This document shows, one piece after another, positions 6,477 to 15,262 of a stretch of 62,052 bases of DNA (the stretch's first letter is position 1; the number at the start of each line of letters is the position of its first letter). The position numbers were made by a program, and so were the translations under genes. Location: the NCBI GenBank assembly GCA_964372375.1, contig CAYJQF010000001.1, forward strand, positions 1 to 62,052, written 5' to 3'. This stretch comes from SICV01 sp964372375. Its GTDB lineage: Archaea; Nanobdellota; Nanobdellia; Pacearchaeales; GW2011-AR1. The notes under the pieces were generated by a model that had not been told where the DNA came from, did no database searches, and saw only the letters and a list, made by a program, of their open reading frames with translations.

Positions 6477-8542
6477 AAATAAAAAAGATTATCCTTAAGA
6501 ATATTCGTAGTTATGAGGACCAGGAAGTGACATTTCCGGAAGGAACAGTATTACTCTCAGGCACAGTGGGTTCAGGAAAAACTTCGCTCTTGCTGGCAGT
6601 AGAGTACGCTTTGTTTGGTTTGCAAGCAGGACAGAAGGGATCCGCACTCATAAGAAATGAGGCTGAAGATGCTGCAGTTACGCTTGAGTGCGAAATTGAA
6701 GGTCAGGAAATAATCGTTGAAAGAGGTTTGAAAAGAGATGTAAAATCAGTTACAAGCGACTTTGCAGCAATTACTCACAAGGGGAAACGAATTGAATGTT
6801 CTACTACAGAATTGAAAACACGCATATTAGATATTCTCGGGTATCCTTCAGAGTTTGTTAAAAGAAACAATCTACTCTATAAATATACAGTATATACACC
6901 ACAAGAGCAGATGAAACAGATTATCTTGGAAGACAGCGACACGCGATTTTCAGTATTAAGGCATATCTTCGGGATTGATAAATATAAAGTCATTCATGAG
7001 AATGCTCTGCGCATTAGCGCGCAGCTGAAAGATGAAATAAAGACAGTACAAGCAGAAGTACGACTTATTGAACAGGATAAAGCGCTTTATGAATCGGTAC
7101 AGCAGCGAATAAAGATAGTTGCTGAAAGCAAAATAATAACTGAGAAGAAGCTAGAGGAGAAAATGCTTATACGAAAAAAGCTTGAGCAGGAGGCAAAAGA
7201 GATAGAAAAGCAGATTCGTGAAAAAGAGAGACTTGAAAAAGAGATAGAAAAGACAAAGATTCTTACTTCTTCGAAAAGAGAAGCACTTGCCATACTCGAG
7301 AAAGAAGAGTATGAGCTCAAAAAGAATCTTTCAGAAGCAAACGTTTCTTTCGATGAAAAAAAGCACACTTCTTTGCTTGACGCTCTTAAAGAAAGAAAGC
7401 ACACGCTTGAGATACTCAATGAAGACTACATTAAAATGGTAAGTTCTTTGCACACGCTTGATTCTTTCTTTAATGAGCTGGTAGATAAGAAAGAACGTAT
7501 TTTTATGATTCAAATCTGTCCAACGTGTTTGCAGGATGTACCGCCAGCACACAAGCATAACATACTCAACGATACGGAGAAAAGACTCGCTGAACTCAAG
7601 AAGCAGCACACAGTTTTAGAAGCAAAGCGTACAAAGATTCAGGCAGAGCTCTCAAAAGAGAGAGACCTGCTCAGTAAGCTTGAGCAAGAGAGCACGGCCT
7701 ATGAGATTATACGCTCGAAGCAGACTTTTCTTATGCAGACAAGCAAGAAAATTGAGGAAGTTATGAAGCTACAGAAGACTCTTACCCAGGATCTTGATCT
7801 TTTACAAAAACACTTGCTTTCTTTGAAGGAACAAATATTCAAGCTTGCTCCTTTTGACATTCGCTATAAGCGTAAAGCTGAGGAACTCAAGAAATCATTC
7901 GTGGAAGAGAAACATGCAGAAATCGAACGTGCTGAGCTTAATACAGAGGTTATGCTGTTACAGCAGGAAGCGGTGAGACTTCAGGAACTTCTCAGGACGA
8001 GAGAAGAAGCACGGAAACAGCTTACTAAACTTACTGATTTGAATGACTGGCTTTCAAATCAGTTTCTTGTCTTAGTTAGTTTTATAGAGAAGCAAGTTAT
8101 GTTAAAGCTAAGGGTAGAGTTCTCTCGTCTTTTTAGCACGTGGTTTACCATGATTGGAGGAGATGCATTCATAGTTCAGTTAGATGAGAATTTTACGCCG
8201 ATTATCATTCAAGGGGGTGTTGAAATGGAGTATGCCTTTCTCTCAGGAGGTGAGCGCACCGCAGTTGCGTTGGCGTATAGACTTGCCTTAAACCAAACGA
8301 TCAATTCTGTTCATAGTAGTATAAGGACAAAAGATATTATCATTCTCGATGAACCGACGGAAGGTTTTTCCGAAGCACAAATTGACAAGATGCGAGACAT
8401 TCTAGAGCAATTAAAAGTCAAACAGCTCATCCTCGTCAGCCATGAGCCAAAAATAGAAAGCTTTGTTGATCATATCTTACGCGTTAAGAAGGAAGGAAAT
8501 ACTTCACATATTGAGCTCATACAAGCAAACCACAAACCTTAA
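6473..8542 (+). CDS. rad50: DNA double-strand break repair ATPase Rad50
   Basis: 689 residues. Walker A GTVGSGKTS near residue 30; a long coiled coil; zinc hook with CPTC near residue 348; a second coil; then the ABC signature LSGGERTAVALAY, Walker B IIILDEPTEGF and the H-loop region VSHEPK. It is an SMC-like ATPase that tethers and clamps DNA ends with Mre11. It is short compared with typical Rad50 (about 850-900 residues in archaea), which implies shorter coiled-coil arms. The start overlaps mre11 (ATGA), so translation is coupled. Confidence 0.95.
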   Translation: MKIKKIILKNIRSYEDQEVTFPEGTVLLSGTVGSGKTSLLLAVEYALFGLQAGQKGSALIRNEAEDAAVTLECEIEGQEIIVERGLKRDVKSVTSDFAAITHKGKRIECSTTELKTRILDILGYPSEFVKRNNLLYKYTVYTPQEQMKQIILEDSDTRFSVLRHIFGIDKYKVIHENALRISAQLKDEIKTVQAEVRLIEQDKALYESVQQRIKIVAESKIITEKKLEEKMLIRKKLEQEAKEIEKQIREKERLEKEIEKTKILTSSKREALAILEKEEYELKKNLSEANVSFDEKKHTSLLDALKERKHTLEILNEDYIKMVSSLHTLDSFFNELVDKKERIFMIQICPTCLQDVPPAHKHNILNDTEKRLAELKKQHTVLEAKRTKIQAELSKERDLLSKLEQESTAYEIIRSKQTFLMQTSKKIEEVMKLQKTLTQDLDLLQKHLLSLKEQIFKLAPFDIRYKRKAEELKKSFVEEKHAEIERAELNTEVMLLQQEAVRLQELLRTREEARKQLTKLTDLNDWLSNQFLVLVSFIEKQVMLKLRVEFSRLFSTWFTMIGGDAFIVQLDENFTPIIIQGGVEMEYAFLSGGERTAVALAYRLALNQTINSVHSSIRTKDIIILDEPTEGFSEAQIDKMRDILEQLKVKQLILVSHEPKIESFVDHILRVKKEGNTSHIELIQANHKP

Positions 8543-8587
8543 ATACTTCTCTTCTAGCTGTATTACGTACTAGAGGCTTTCTCTTCT

Positions 8588-9241
8588 ATGCATCCTGAAA
8601 TTCAACAAAATATTCTGAAGTCAAATACAAGCATAGTAGGCATTGTATGTAAAGATGGAATTGTCATGGCAGCAGACCGGAGGGCAACTGCAGGCACTTT
8701 AATCATGAACAAAGACGCATTAAAGGTGCACAAGGTAAATGACTATCTTCTTGCTTCTTGGACAGGAGGAGTTGCAGATGCACAATTAACTCATAAAATA
8801 TTAGCTGCAGAGCTGAAACTTAAAGAGCTCAAAGCAAAAGTGCGTCCTACTATAAAAGAAGCAGCAAACTTGCTTGCGAACTTAATTTTTAGAAATATAC
8901 GAACACCATCAATGATTCCAAGTATCGTTGGAATGATTGTAGGCGGAGTAAATGAAGATGGAACAGCAGAATTATTCTCAATTGAGCCGGCGGGTAGCGT
9001 CATGAAAGTCAAGGATTATGATGCAAACTTCTCTTCAGGCATGCCCTATATCCTTGGTTTGCTTGAAAGAACATATAAGAAAGACCTCTCAGTAAAGGAA
9101 GGTGTTGAACTTGCAAAAGAATGTATCAAAGCTTCAACACAGCGCGATGTTGGTTCTGGCAATGGCATTGATGTATTTTCAATTACCAAAGAGGGCATTA
9201 AGCATGTCATCTCTGAAGAAATTGTAGCCGAATACAAGTAA
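8588..9241 (+). CDS. psmB: Proteasome beta subunit (catalytic)
   Basis: 217 residues. A 13-residue propeptide ends at SN before Thr14 in TSIVGIVCKDGIVMAADRR, the N-terminal nucleophile after self-cleavage. The Asp in AADRRAT and the Lys in VHKVNDYLLAS match the Asp17/Lys33 pair of the family. The usual Gly before the Thr is replaced by Asn. It forms the inner rings of the 20S proteasome with the alpha subunit encoded at 54,355-55,080. A TATA-like box (CCTTAAATA) about 45 bases upstream leaves a short leader. Confidence 0.96.
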   Translation: MHPEIQQNILKSNTSIVGIVCKDGIVMAADRRATAGTLIMNKDALKVHKVNDYLLASWTGGVADAQLTHKILAAELKLKELKAKVRPTIKEAANLLANLIFRNIRTPSMIPSIVGMIVGGVNEDGTAELFSIEPAGSVMKVKDYDANFSSGMPYILGLLERTYKKDLSVKEGVELAKECIKASTQRDVGSGNGIDVFSITKEGIKHVISEEIVAEYK

Positions 9242-9257
9242 ATAGTTTATTGCAACA

Positions 9258-11138
9258 ATGGCAGATATTTTAAAAAGTATTAAAGAAGAATTACCTAAAA
9301 GTATAAGCGATGCTATGTTTGAAGGAGCAAATATCGTCCTTTACACTAGCGATAAAGAATTCTTTAAGACAGGAGAGCCAAAAGTCAAGCAAATTGTTGA
9401 TAAGATAAAGAAACGTATTGAATTACGGGCTGATAAAGAGGTACTTGCTTCAGAGGAAGAAACTGAGAAAACAGTTCGCGCTCTTGTTCCAGAAGAGGCA
9501 GGCATCACCAATATTATCTTTGATGTGCAACGCAGTACAGTGATTGTTGAAGCAAAGAAACCAGGGATAGTAATAGGAAAGCAAGGAGCGGTACTGTCAG
9601 ATATTAAGCGGGCGACATTATGGTCTCCAGTAGTCCAACGCAGCCCTGCTATTCCAAGCAAGATTACTGAGAAGATTCGTTCAGTGCTCTATGCGAATAA
9701 TAATTATCGAAGAAAATTCTTGAATGATATTGGCAAGAAGATTTACAACGATTGGAGCCCTGAAAAGATGGATATGTGGGTGCGGCTTACCTATCTTGGT
9801 GGAGGAAGGCAAGTGGGAAGATCTTGTTTACTCTTGCATACTCCAAACTCGAAAGTGCTCTTAGACTGTGGTATTAATCCGGCGTATGCAGAAGGCCAGG
9901 AACGTTTTCCCTACTTGAACGTATGCGAAATTGGAGATTTAAATTCAGTTGATGCAATTATTCTCTCGCATGCTCATCTTGACCATTCAGGCCTTATTCC
10001 TTATTTGTACAAAATGGGCTATAAAGGGCCGGTATATTTAACAGCGCCAACAAGGGATATTGCAGCCCTCCTTACTTTAGACTTTGTTGGTGTAGCGTAT
10101 AAGCAAGCAGCTTCTCCTCTCTATCGTGCAGAAGATATTAAGGAAATGGTACGACACTCAATTTGCCTTGAATATGGAGAAGTGACAGATATAACACCCG
10201 ATATTCGTATCACGCTCTATAATGCCGGCCATGTTCTGGGCTCAGCACAGGTGCACGTTAATATAGGTAATGGACTGCATAATTTTGTCTACGGAGCAGA
10301 TACGAACTATCGAAAAACAAGGCTCTTAGATCCTGCCGCAAATCATTTTCCGAGAGTAGAAACGCTTACTATCGAAGCAACATACGGTGGGAAAGAAAAT
10401 ACAATTCCACCGCGTCAAGAGTCAGAACAGCGCTTTCTGGAGTTGGTCAAAAAAACAATTGCACGTAACGGAAAGATTTTACTGCCTGAACTTGGATTAG
10501 GGCACGCACAGGAAACTCTCTTGCGTGTTGAAGAAGCAATTCGGTTTGGAGAACTGCCGCCAGTGCCCGTCTATCTTGACGGCATGCTTTGGGATATCAA
10601 CGCAATTCATACCGTTTATCCCGATTTTCTTTCCGCAAGCGTACGGAATCAAATTTTTCAGGATAATAACCCCTTTGTTTCCGATGTCTGCAAACGTGTG
10701 GGAAGTCCGGCAGAACGCAAAGAGGTGATTGAAGGAGGTCCCTGTATTATCATTGCGACATCAGGCATGTTAGTAGGCGGAGCGTCTGTTGAATATTTCA
10801 AAAATCTTGCAGGTAGTCAAGCAAACCTCATTGTCTTTGGTTGTTATCAGGCGCTCGGTTCATTAGGAAGACAGGTGCAAGAGGGAGGCAGGGACTTTTT
10901 TATTGATGGAGAGAAAGTGCAGGTTGCTATGGAAGTAGAAACCATCAGCGGATTCTCAGCACACTCAGGTCGCAATGAACTACTCCAATACGTGAGCAGA
11001 ATGCTGCCCAAACCTAAGAAAATTGTCGTGAATCATGGAGAAGTTTCCAGATGCCTTGACCTCGCTTCAAGCCTCTATAAACTCAACCGTGTAGAAACAC
11101 TAGTGCCGAGAAACCTGGAAACCATCAGGTTAAAGTAA
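9258..11138 (+). CDS. fttA: Transcription termination ribonuclease FttA (aCPSF1)
   Basis: 626 residues, the size of archaeal aCPSF1. The N-terminal KH-type RNA-binding part (about 1-145) includes VIVEAKKPGIVIGKQGAV. The metallo-beta-lactamase core has SHAHLDHSG near residue 238. The beta-CASP domain includes GHAQETLLRVEEA and IIATSGML, and the C-terminal metal-ligand histidines include FSAHSGRNEL and VNHGE. It cleaves nascent RNA 3' ends and releases RNA polymerase in archaea. It follows psmB by 16 bases, so the two are probably co-transcribed. Confidence 0.96.
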   Translation: MADILKSIKEELPKSISDAMFEGANIVLYTSDKEFFKTGEPKVKQIVDKIKKRIELRADKEVLASEEETEKTVRALVPEEAGITNIIFDVQRSTVIVEAKKPGIVIGKQGAVLSDIKRATLWSPVVQRSPAIPSKITEKIRSVLYANNNYRRKFLNDIGKKIYNDWSPEKMDMWVRLTYLGGGRQVGRSCLLLHTPNSKVLLDCGINPAYAEGQERFPYLNVCEIGDLNSVDAIILSHAHLDHSGLIPYLYKMGYKGPVYLTAPTRDIAALLTLDFVGVAYKQAASPLYRAEDIKEMVRHSICLEYGEVTDITPDIRITLYNAGHVLGSAQVHVNIGNGLHNFVYGADTNYRKTRLLDPAANHFPRVETLTIEATYGGKENTIPPRQESEQRFLELVKKTIARNGKILLPELGLGHAQETLLRVEEAIRFGELPPVPVYLDGMLWDINAIHTVYPDFLSASVRNQIFQDNNPFVSDVCKRVGSPAERKEVIEGGPCIIIATSGMLVGGASVEYFKNLAGSQANLIVFGCYQALGSLGRQVQEGGRDFFIDGEKVQVAMEVETISGFSAHSGRNELLQYVSRMLPKPKKIVVNHGEVSRCLDLASSLYKLNRVETLVPRNLETIRLK

Positions 11139-11170
11139 AGAGTTAAAAACCTCTTTGGCATTTGAAAAGT

Positions 11171-12091
11171 ATGAAACATTCTTGGAAAATAATAGCCCTT
11201 TTGCTGGGCATGTTCTTGCTTGCACAACTCATAGGCCTTGGCGTTATTCATGCATATAAACCGATCTTACAGAGCACTATTGTAAACGGAACACAGGTTA
11301 ATACTACTCTCTATCATTTACCCTATGGCTTTGAACCGCCACAAAATACGTCGCCTCGGACAAATACGCTTTCTATTATTATTGCATTTGTTATCGCTGT
11401 AGTGTTAATACTTGTTTTAATTACAGTTCGCGCTGAGCTAGTGTTGCGATTCTGGTTCTTTACTGTAGTTGTCATAGCGTTGAGTATTACGTTAAATGCT
11501 TTCTTAAAAGAATATACTCCTTTCTCTGCTCTTGTTTCTTTTATACTTGTACTTCCCTTAGGATTTTTAAAAGTCTTTAAGCGCAATATTCTGATACACA
11601 ATATCACTGAAGTCTTTATCTATCCAGGGTTAGCAGCGGTTTTTGTCCCGCTTCTAAGCGTTTGGACTACCGGTTTGCTCTTAATTTTTATTTCAGTGTA
11701 TGATGTCTATGCGGTCTGGCATGCTACATTTATGTTAAAAATGGCAAAATATCAGATTCAAAAACTGAAGGTATTTTCCGGATTCCTTGTTCCTTACTTG
11801 AGTAAAAAAGAGAGGAGACTCTTTGAGCAGACTAGAAGTCTCAAAGCAAAGAATAAAAAAGTTAAAGTAAGCGTTGCTATCTTAGGAGGAGGAGATGTCG
11901 TCTTTCCTCTTATACTTGCAGGTGTCGTTCTCAATACCTTCTCGCTACTACCTGCATCTATCATTGTTTTAGGGGCAACCATCGCGCTGGGAACACTCTT
12001 TTACTTCTCGGAAAAAGGCAAGGCATACCCTGCCATGCCCTTTATTACTGCGGGATGTTTTATTGCTCTCGGCATTGTATATCTTATTTAA
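11171..12091 (+). CDS. Presenilin/SPP-type intramembrane aspartyl protease
   Basis: 306 residues from the ATG at 11171; a TATA-like GTTAAAAAC sits about 26 bases before it, so the TTG at 11162 is unlikely. There are about nine hydrophobic segments. The two catalytic aspartates are in ISVYDVYAVW (near residue 178) and GGGDVVFP (GxGD motif, near residue 242). The third family motif, normally PAL, is PAM here (AYPAMPF, near residue 287). It presumably cleaves transmembrane substrates, for example signal-peptide remnants or the many surface-protein anchors of this genome. The substrate is unknown. Confidence 0.88.
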   Translation: MKHSWKIIALLLGMFLLAQLIGLGVIHAYKPILQSTIVNGTQVNTTLYHLPYGFEPPQNTSPRTNTLSIIIAFVIAVVLILVLITVRAELVLRFWFFTVVVIALSITLNAFLKEYTPFSALVSFILVLPLGFLKVFKRNILIHNITEVFIYPGLAAVFVPLLSVWTTGLLLIFISVYDVYAVWHATFMLKMAKYQIQKLKVFSGFLVPYLSKKERRLFEQTRSLKAKNKKVKVSVAILGGGDVVFPLILAGVVLNTFSLLPASIIVLGATIALGTLFYFSEKGKAYPAMPFITAGCFIALGIVYLI

Positions 12092-12243
12092 GAACTTGTT
12101 ACACTAGCAACAATAGAGCCAATCACTTGTTTCTCTGCTTTACCAAGAGTTTCTTTTATTGCAGTGCCGCGCTCCTGCCAGGATTCTCGTGTTCCTGCTA
12201 AGTCAGATGCGAGGACGACTCCAGGCGTACCTTTTTGAGCCAT
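12088..12243 (-). CDS. Small hypothetical protein (51 residues)
   Basis: A complete frame from the ATG at 12243 to a TAA overlapping the stop region of the protease gene on the other strand. It reads MAQKGTPGVVLASDLAG, then a charged helix and a Val/Ser-rich end. A TATA-like box (CTTTTAAAT, 12276-12283) lies upstream on this strand. It is divergent from trmB across a palindromic site, so shared regulation is possible. No family recognised. Confidence 0.5.
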   Translation of the reverse strand: MAQKGTPGVVLASDLAGTRESWQERGTAIKETLGKAEKQVIGSIVASVTSS

Positions 12244-12275
12244 TATTCCTATAATCGTAGTTAGTTGCAGGACCC

Positions 12276-12336
12276 CTTTTAAATCTTATCATTTTGTTGT
12301 AACTATATCATAGCAACAAGGAGAAAGGTTTATATA
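12276..12336. promoter_or_regulatory. Divergent promoter region with a candidate TrmB operator
   Basis: Two TATA-like boxes point outward: 12276-12283 for the 51-residue gene and TTTATATA at 12329-12336 for trmB. Between them lies an inverted repeat: TTGTTG (12294-12299) and CAACAA (12314-12319) surrounding CTAT-ATC-ATAG. TrmB-type regulators often bind palindromes near their own promoters, so autoregulation is a reasonable inference. Confidence 0.5.
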
Positions 12337-12357
12337 CCCTGTATTTATCACTGGAAC

Positions 12358-13155
12358 ATGATAATTAAACTTGAATTGGTCAAAAGAATCAAGGAATACT
12401 TCAATTTGAATATTTATGAAACCAAAGTCTGGCTGGCTCTGCTTTCAAAAGGCATTGCTTCTGCTGGTGAGGTAGCAGAAATATCAAACGTGCCTCGTTC
12501 ACGAACATATGATGTCCTGGAAAGCTTGGAAAAGCGAGGATTTGCTATCGTTAAGATTGGCAAGCCGGTCAAGTACATTTCAATTAAGCCTACTGAAGTG
12601 ATTGAGAAGATGAAGAGTGAAACCATGCAGGAAGCGCATGAAAAAGTAAAATCACTTACAACGTTAAAGGAAACTTCTGAATATACCGAACTCGAACAAT
12701 TACATACCTCTGGTATTTCCCCGATCAGGTCACAAGAGATTACCGGCTCATTAAAAGGCCGTTCTAATGTGCTCTCAAAAATCCGCGATTTGATTGAAAA
12801 TTCAGAAAAAGAAGTCTTAATCTGTACTTCTGCTTTGGACTTTGAAGATAAGAGCAGAGTGCTGGTACCAGCAATTGAAAAGCTGAACAAGAATAATATT
12901 AGAGTGAAGATTGCTCTTGCAGGCGAGCCTGATAAGATTAAGAAAGTCTGCAACAAATACAATATCAAGGCACGATCAGTAGACGCAAAAGCGCGGTTTT
13001 TCATTGCTGATAAGAAGCAAACCTTGCTGATGATTACTCCAGAACATGCGGAAGAGGAAATAGGTATCTGGCTCAATTCAGAGTTTTTCACTGAGTCTTT
13101 AGCAAGTATTATCGAGAGGACATTAAAGACTACTGCCCTGGAAATTAAGAGTTAG
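12358..13155 (+). CDS. TrmB-family transcriptional regulator
   Basis: 265 residues. The N-terminal winged helix-turn-helix (about residues 5-75) contains NIYETKVWLALLSKG, AGEVAEISNVPRSRTYDVL and SLEKRGF, the TrmB signature. A short coiled-coil linker follows, then a C-terminal effector-binding domain of about 130 residues with a phospholipase-D-like fold pattern. TrmB proteins sense sugars or other metabolites and act as repressors or activators at TATA boxes. A TATA box sits at 12329-12336. No sugar-uptake genes are nearby, so the effector cannot be guessed. Confidence 0.88.
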   Translation: MIIKLELVKRIKEYFNLNIYETKVWLALLSKGIASAGEVAEISNVPRSRTYDVLESLEKRGFAIVKIGKPVKYISIKPTEVIEKMKSETMQEAHEKVKSLTTLKETSEYTELEQLHTSGISPIRSQEITGSLKGRSNVLSKIRDLIENSEKEVLICTSALDFEDKSRVLVPAIEKLNKNNIRVKIALAGEPDKIKKVCNKYNIKARSVDAKARFFIADKKQTLLMITPEHAEEEIGIWLNSEFFTESLASIIERTLKTTALEIKS

Positions 13156-13157
13156 GA

Positions 13158-14426
13158 TTATTCTACTTGCGCGTGCATACAGCCCATCGCTTCTAGTTGT
13201 TTTTTATGTTCGATAAGAAATTGTTTAATAAAAGTACGAGAGGGGAGAAGAAGTACGTGAGCGTATACTCTCCCTCTTTTTACAAATATGTTTTTATTCT
13301 TTTTTTTAAAGAGAGCAGCGTGTTTTTTCATTGAAAGAGGAGGGCCAGTATGCAGAACATTTTTTTTGGGAGTAAGCAAAAGATAGTACAAAGCACTTTG
13401 CTTGCCATCATATACAAATACTGATTTAGCAAGGGTATAATTCCGTGTACTTCCCTGTGCTATAAAGTCAGTCGCTTTCTTCAGCTTCGTTCCAGCAATA
13501 TCCCCTTCCTGCCGGTCAGTTTGAAGCCGAAGCATGACAAGATTCGCCTTCCTGCGTTTTGCTTCTTTTTCTAGTTCTTCTTTAGTTACCTCTTGTCTAA
13601 TAAAGAAAGAAAGAGACGGTTTTTTCAAATATGCTTGTATTGTCCTTTGCAGCTTCTGAAAGGTTTCTTGAGAGAGGGCACTTGCTACATTTCGATCCTT
13701 GCAGGTAGGATCAACCAGGACAAGCGGTCCTTGTATTTTACTTTCATTTAATTCCAAGAGCGCTGCATGTGGTGAAGTATAGTGCTTGTTAGGGTCTATA
13801 ACAAGTTTTTCTTTTGTCTGTGCAAGCGTCCGTACAAGTGCAGCAAAATTTTTATACTTAATGATAAGACATTCGAGCGCATATCCTGAAAGACCCTGAA
13901 TCCAGCTTTCTGCCCCATATGCTCCCTGTGCTTCGCAAAACGCTTTCGCGAGCACTACTTCCCTCGCTAATGCTTGAGTAAGCAGCTTTTTTACATATCG
14001 TACATGAAAATAGCTCAAGTCAGTTACATTTTCTGCTTTATCAGGCCGAGTAATATTAAGCACCGGAATAAGCTCAAATATAAGATTTTGATTCTGAATA
14101 AGCTGAAAATAGTCTCTGCTTCCATGAATACGTTTGCTCGGGATATGTAGTCGCTTTGAAACTTTCTGGACGAGGCGAGCGCATTGTTCAGTCAGAAAGT
14201 GTCCGGTGCGGAACCTGAGATAAATATCAATATCATACTGCTTCTTTTTCATCATTGTTCGTTTTGCGAAGCTTCCTCCTACAAAGACCTTTGCAGGTAT
14301 TTTTGTTTTTTTCAGCTCTTTGTTAAAGGCGTTTACAAGACGAGCAGTTTCCTGCGCAAGGTACTGATATTCCTGATGAGAGGGAGCGAGCGCTAACTTC
14401 TCAACTATGTTTATTCTTTCTACCAT
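13158..14426 (-). CDS. cca: CCA-adding enzyme (archaeal class I)
   Basis: 422 residues from the ATG at 14426; TATTTAAAT near 14452 lies 26 bases upstream, so the TTG at 14432 is not used. The nucleotidyltransferase signature FVGGSFAKRT and the catalytic acid pair in YDIDIYLRF are near residues 50-75. The central and tail domains (GLSGYALECLIIKY, DPTCKDRNVASALS) match archaeal tRNA nucleotidyltransferases. It adds or repairs the 3' CCA of tRNAs, needed here because tRNA-Thr does not encode CCA. It is convergent with trmB, with a two-base gap. Confidence 0.95.
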   Translation of the reverse strand: MVERINIVEKLALAPSHQEYQYLAQETARLVNAFNKELKKTKIPAKVFVGGSFAKRTMMKKKQYDIDIYLRFRTGHFLTEQCARLVQKVSKRLHIPSKRIHGSRDYFQLIQNQNLIFELIPVLNITRPDKAENVTDLSYFHVRYVKKLLTQALAREVVLAKAFCEAQGAYGAESWIQGLSGYALECLIIKYKNFAALVRTLAQTKEKLVIDPNKHYTSPHAALLELNESKIQGPLVLVDPTCKDRNVASALSQETFQKLQRTIQAYLKKPSLSFFIRQEVTKEELEKEAKRRKANLVMLRLQTDRQEGDIAGTKLKKATDFIAQGSTRNYTLAKSVFVYDGKQSALYYLLLTPKKNVLHTGPPLSMKKHAALFKKKNKNIFVKRGRVYAHVLLLPSRTFIKQFLIEHKKQLEAMGCMHAQVE

Positions 14427-14462
14427 ATACAAGTAAAGCAGAAACGCTATTTAAATTAATCT

Positions 14463-14834
14463 TTAAGCATCGGGTATCTGTATATCAACAATATATTTAC
14501 CATCTTCAAGCTGGTAGATTTTTGGTTTTGCTTTTGAAAACAATTTAGGCAGGTCAATGGCATACTTTCCTGGCTTCATGACACGGACACTTTCAAAATC
14601 AAGGAATACCGGAGTCTCCTCGTCTTCAATGCCGGTAAGCTCTCGCACTTCTTCTTCGATCTGGACTTTCTCAGCTTCGCTTAAAGGAACTTCGTGCTGC
14701 ATTTGTTGCAGAATTTCCTTTACCTTCTCTTCTTTCATATAAAAGAAGAACTTGCTGCCGCATCTGCAGCCATCAAGGACTTGCTGGGCCTCATCAGCAT
14801 ACAAAGCGGAGCAATGGACACAACGGTAGGGCAT
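14463..14834 (-). CDS. oapC: OapC-like zinc-ribbon protein (DUF2072)
   Basis: 123 residues: an N-terminal zinc ribbon with CVHC and CRC knuckles (MPYRCVHCSALYADEA, DGCRCGSKFFF), an acidic helical middle, and a beta-rich C-terminus (MKPGKYAIDLPKL, EDGKYIVDI). In many archaea a zinc-ribbon gene of this type neighbours a DUF2073 gene and an Era-like GTPase, named oapABC (origin-associated) in haloarchaea. All three occur in that grouping here. A TATA-like TTTATTAAG lies upstream, so it may be transcribed separately. Biochemical role unknown. The symbol rests on module context. Confidence 0.8.
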   Translation of the reverse strand: MPYRCVHCSALYADEAQQVLDGCRCGSKFFFYMKEEKVKEILQQMQHEVPLSEAEKVQIEEEVRELTGIEDEETPVFLDFESVRVMKPGKYAIDLPKLFSKAKPKIYQLEDGKYIVDIQIPDA

Positions 14835-14874
14835 GCTTTAAAGAGAGGAGAGGGCTTAATAAACTTTTATTTAC

Positions 14875-15261
14875 TCAACTTAGCAATAATTCAATTTTCT
14901 TAGGATCTCGCTTAATATCTTTAATGACTGCAGCAGGGCCGATTACAGTAATAGCATTGCTGTCTCCGACTAGTCGTTTCGCAATCCTATATTTCATTTT
15001 ACCAAGCAAAGACTCATGCTTCATATCAGGTTCAATAACGGCCAGCTCAATACCTTTAAACTTCTTTACATGATCAACCAGCGCCATGGTATCTTCAATC
15101 AATCTGGCTTCCTCTTCCGCCCGCAACCTTCCATGTAAAATCACAATTTTGTTGCTTAAGATGAGGTTAAGAATTTTTTTTACACGTTCTGAGATGCCGA
15201 GCTCTTTAACTTCGGAAAAAGGGATTACCTGTAGACTCAATCCTTTAATTTTTTTTGTCAT
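14875..15261 (-). CDS. oapB: OapB-like protein (DUF2073)
   Basis: 128 residues, the size of DUF2073 proteins. It begins MTKKIKGLSLQVIPFSEVK, followed by VILHGRLRAEEEARLIEDTM and the conserved end GPAAVIKDIKRDPKKIELLL. It starts two bases after the stop of the Era-like GTPase and is surely co-transcribed with it. The molecular function is not established; the conserved pairing with the GTPase suggests a functional partner, perhaps in RNA or ribosome biology. Confidence 0.85.
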   Translation of the reverse strand: MTKKIKGLSLQVIPFSEVKELGISERVKKILNLILSNKIVILHGRLRAEEEARLIEDTMALVDHVKKFKGIELAVIEPDMKHESLLGKMKYRIAKRLVGDSNAITVIGPAAVIKDIKRDPKKIELLLS

Positions 15262-15262
15262 G

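Noticed and set aside
7087..7609. Antisense frames over Rad50 coiled coil
   Set aside because: The Lys/Glu-rich coiled-coil codons give Phe/Ser-rich antisense frames; no promoter or motif supports them.
6473..8542. Short Rad50 as a truncated gene
   Set aside because: All motifs from Walker A to the H-loop and the zinc hook are present in one frame; only the coils are short.
12414..13091. 225-codon open frame antisense to trmB
   Set aside because: It is Ser-rich and featureless and lies fully opposite a recognised gene.
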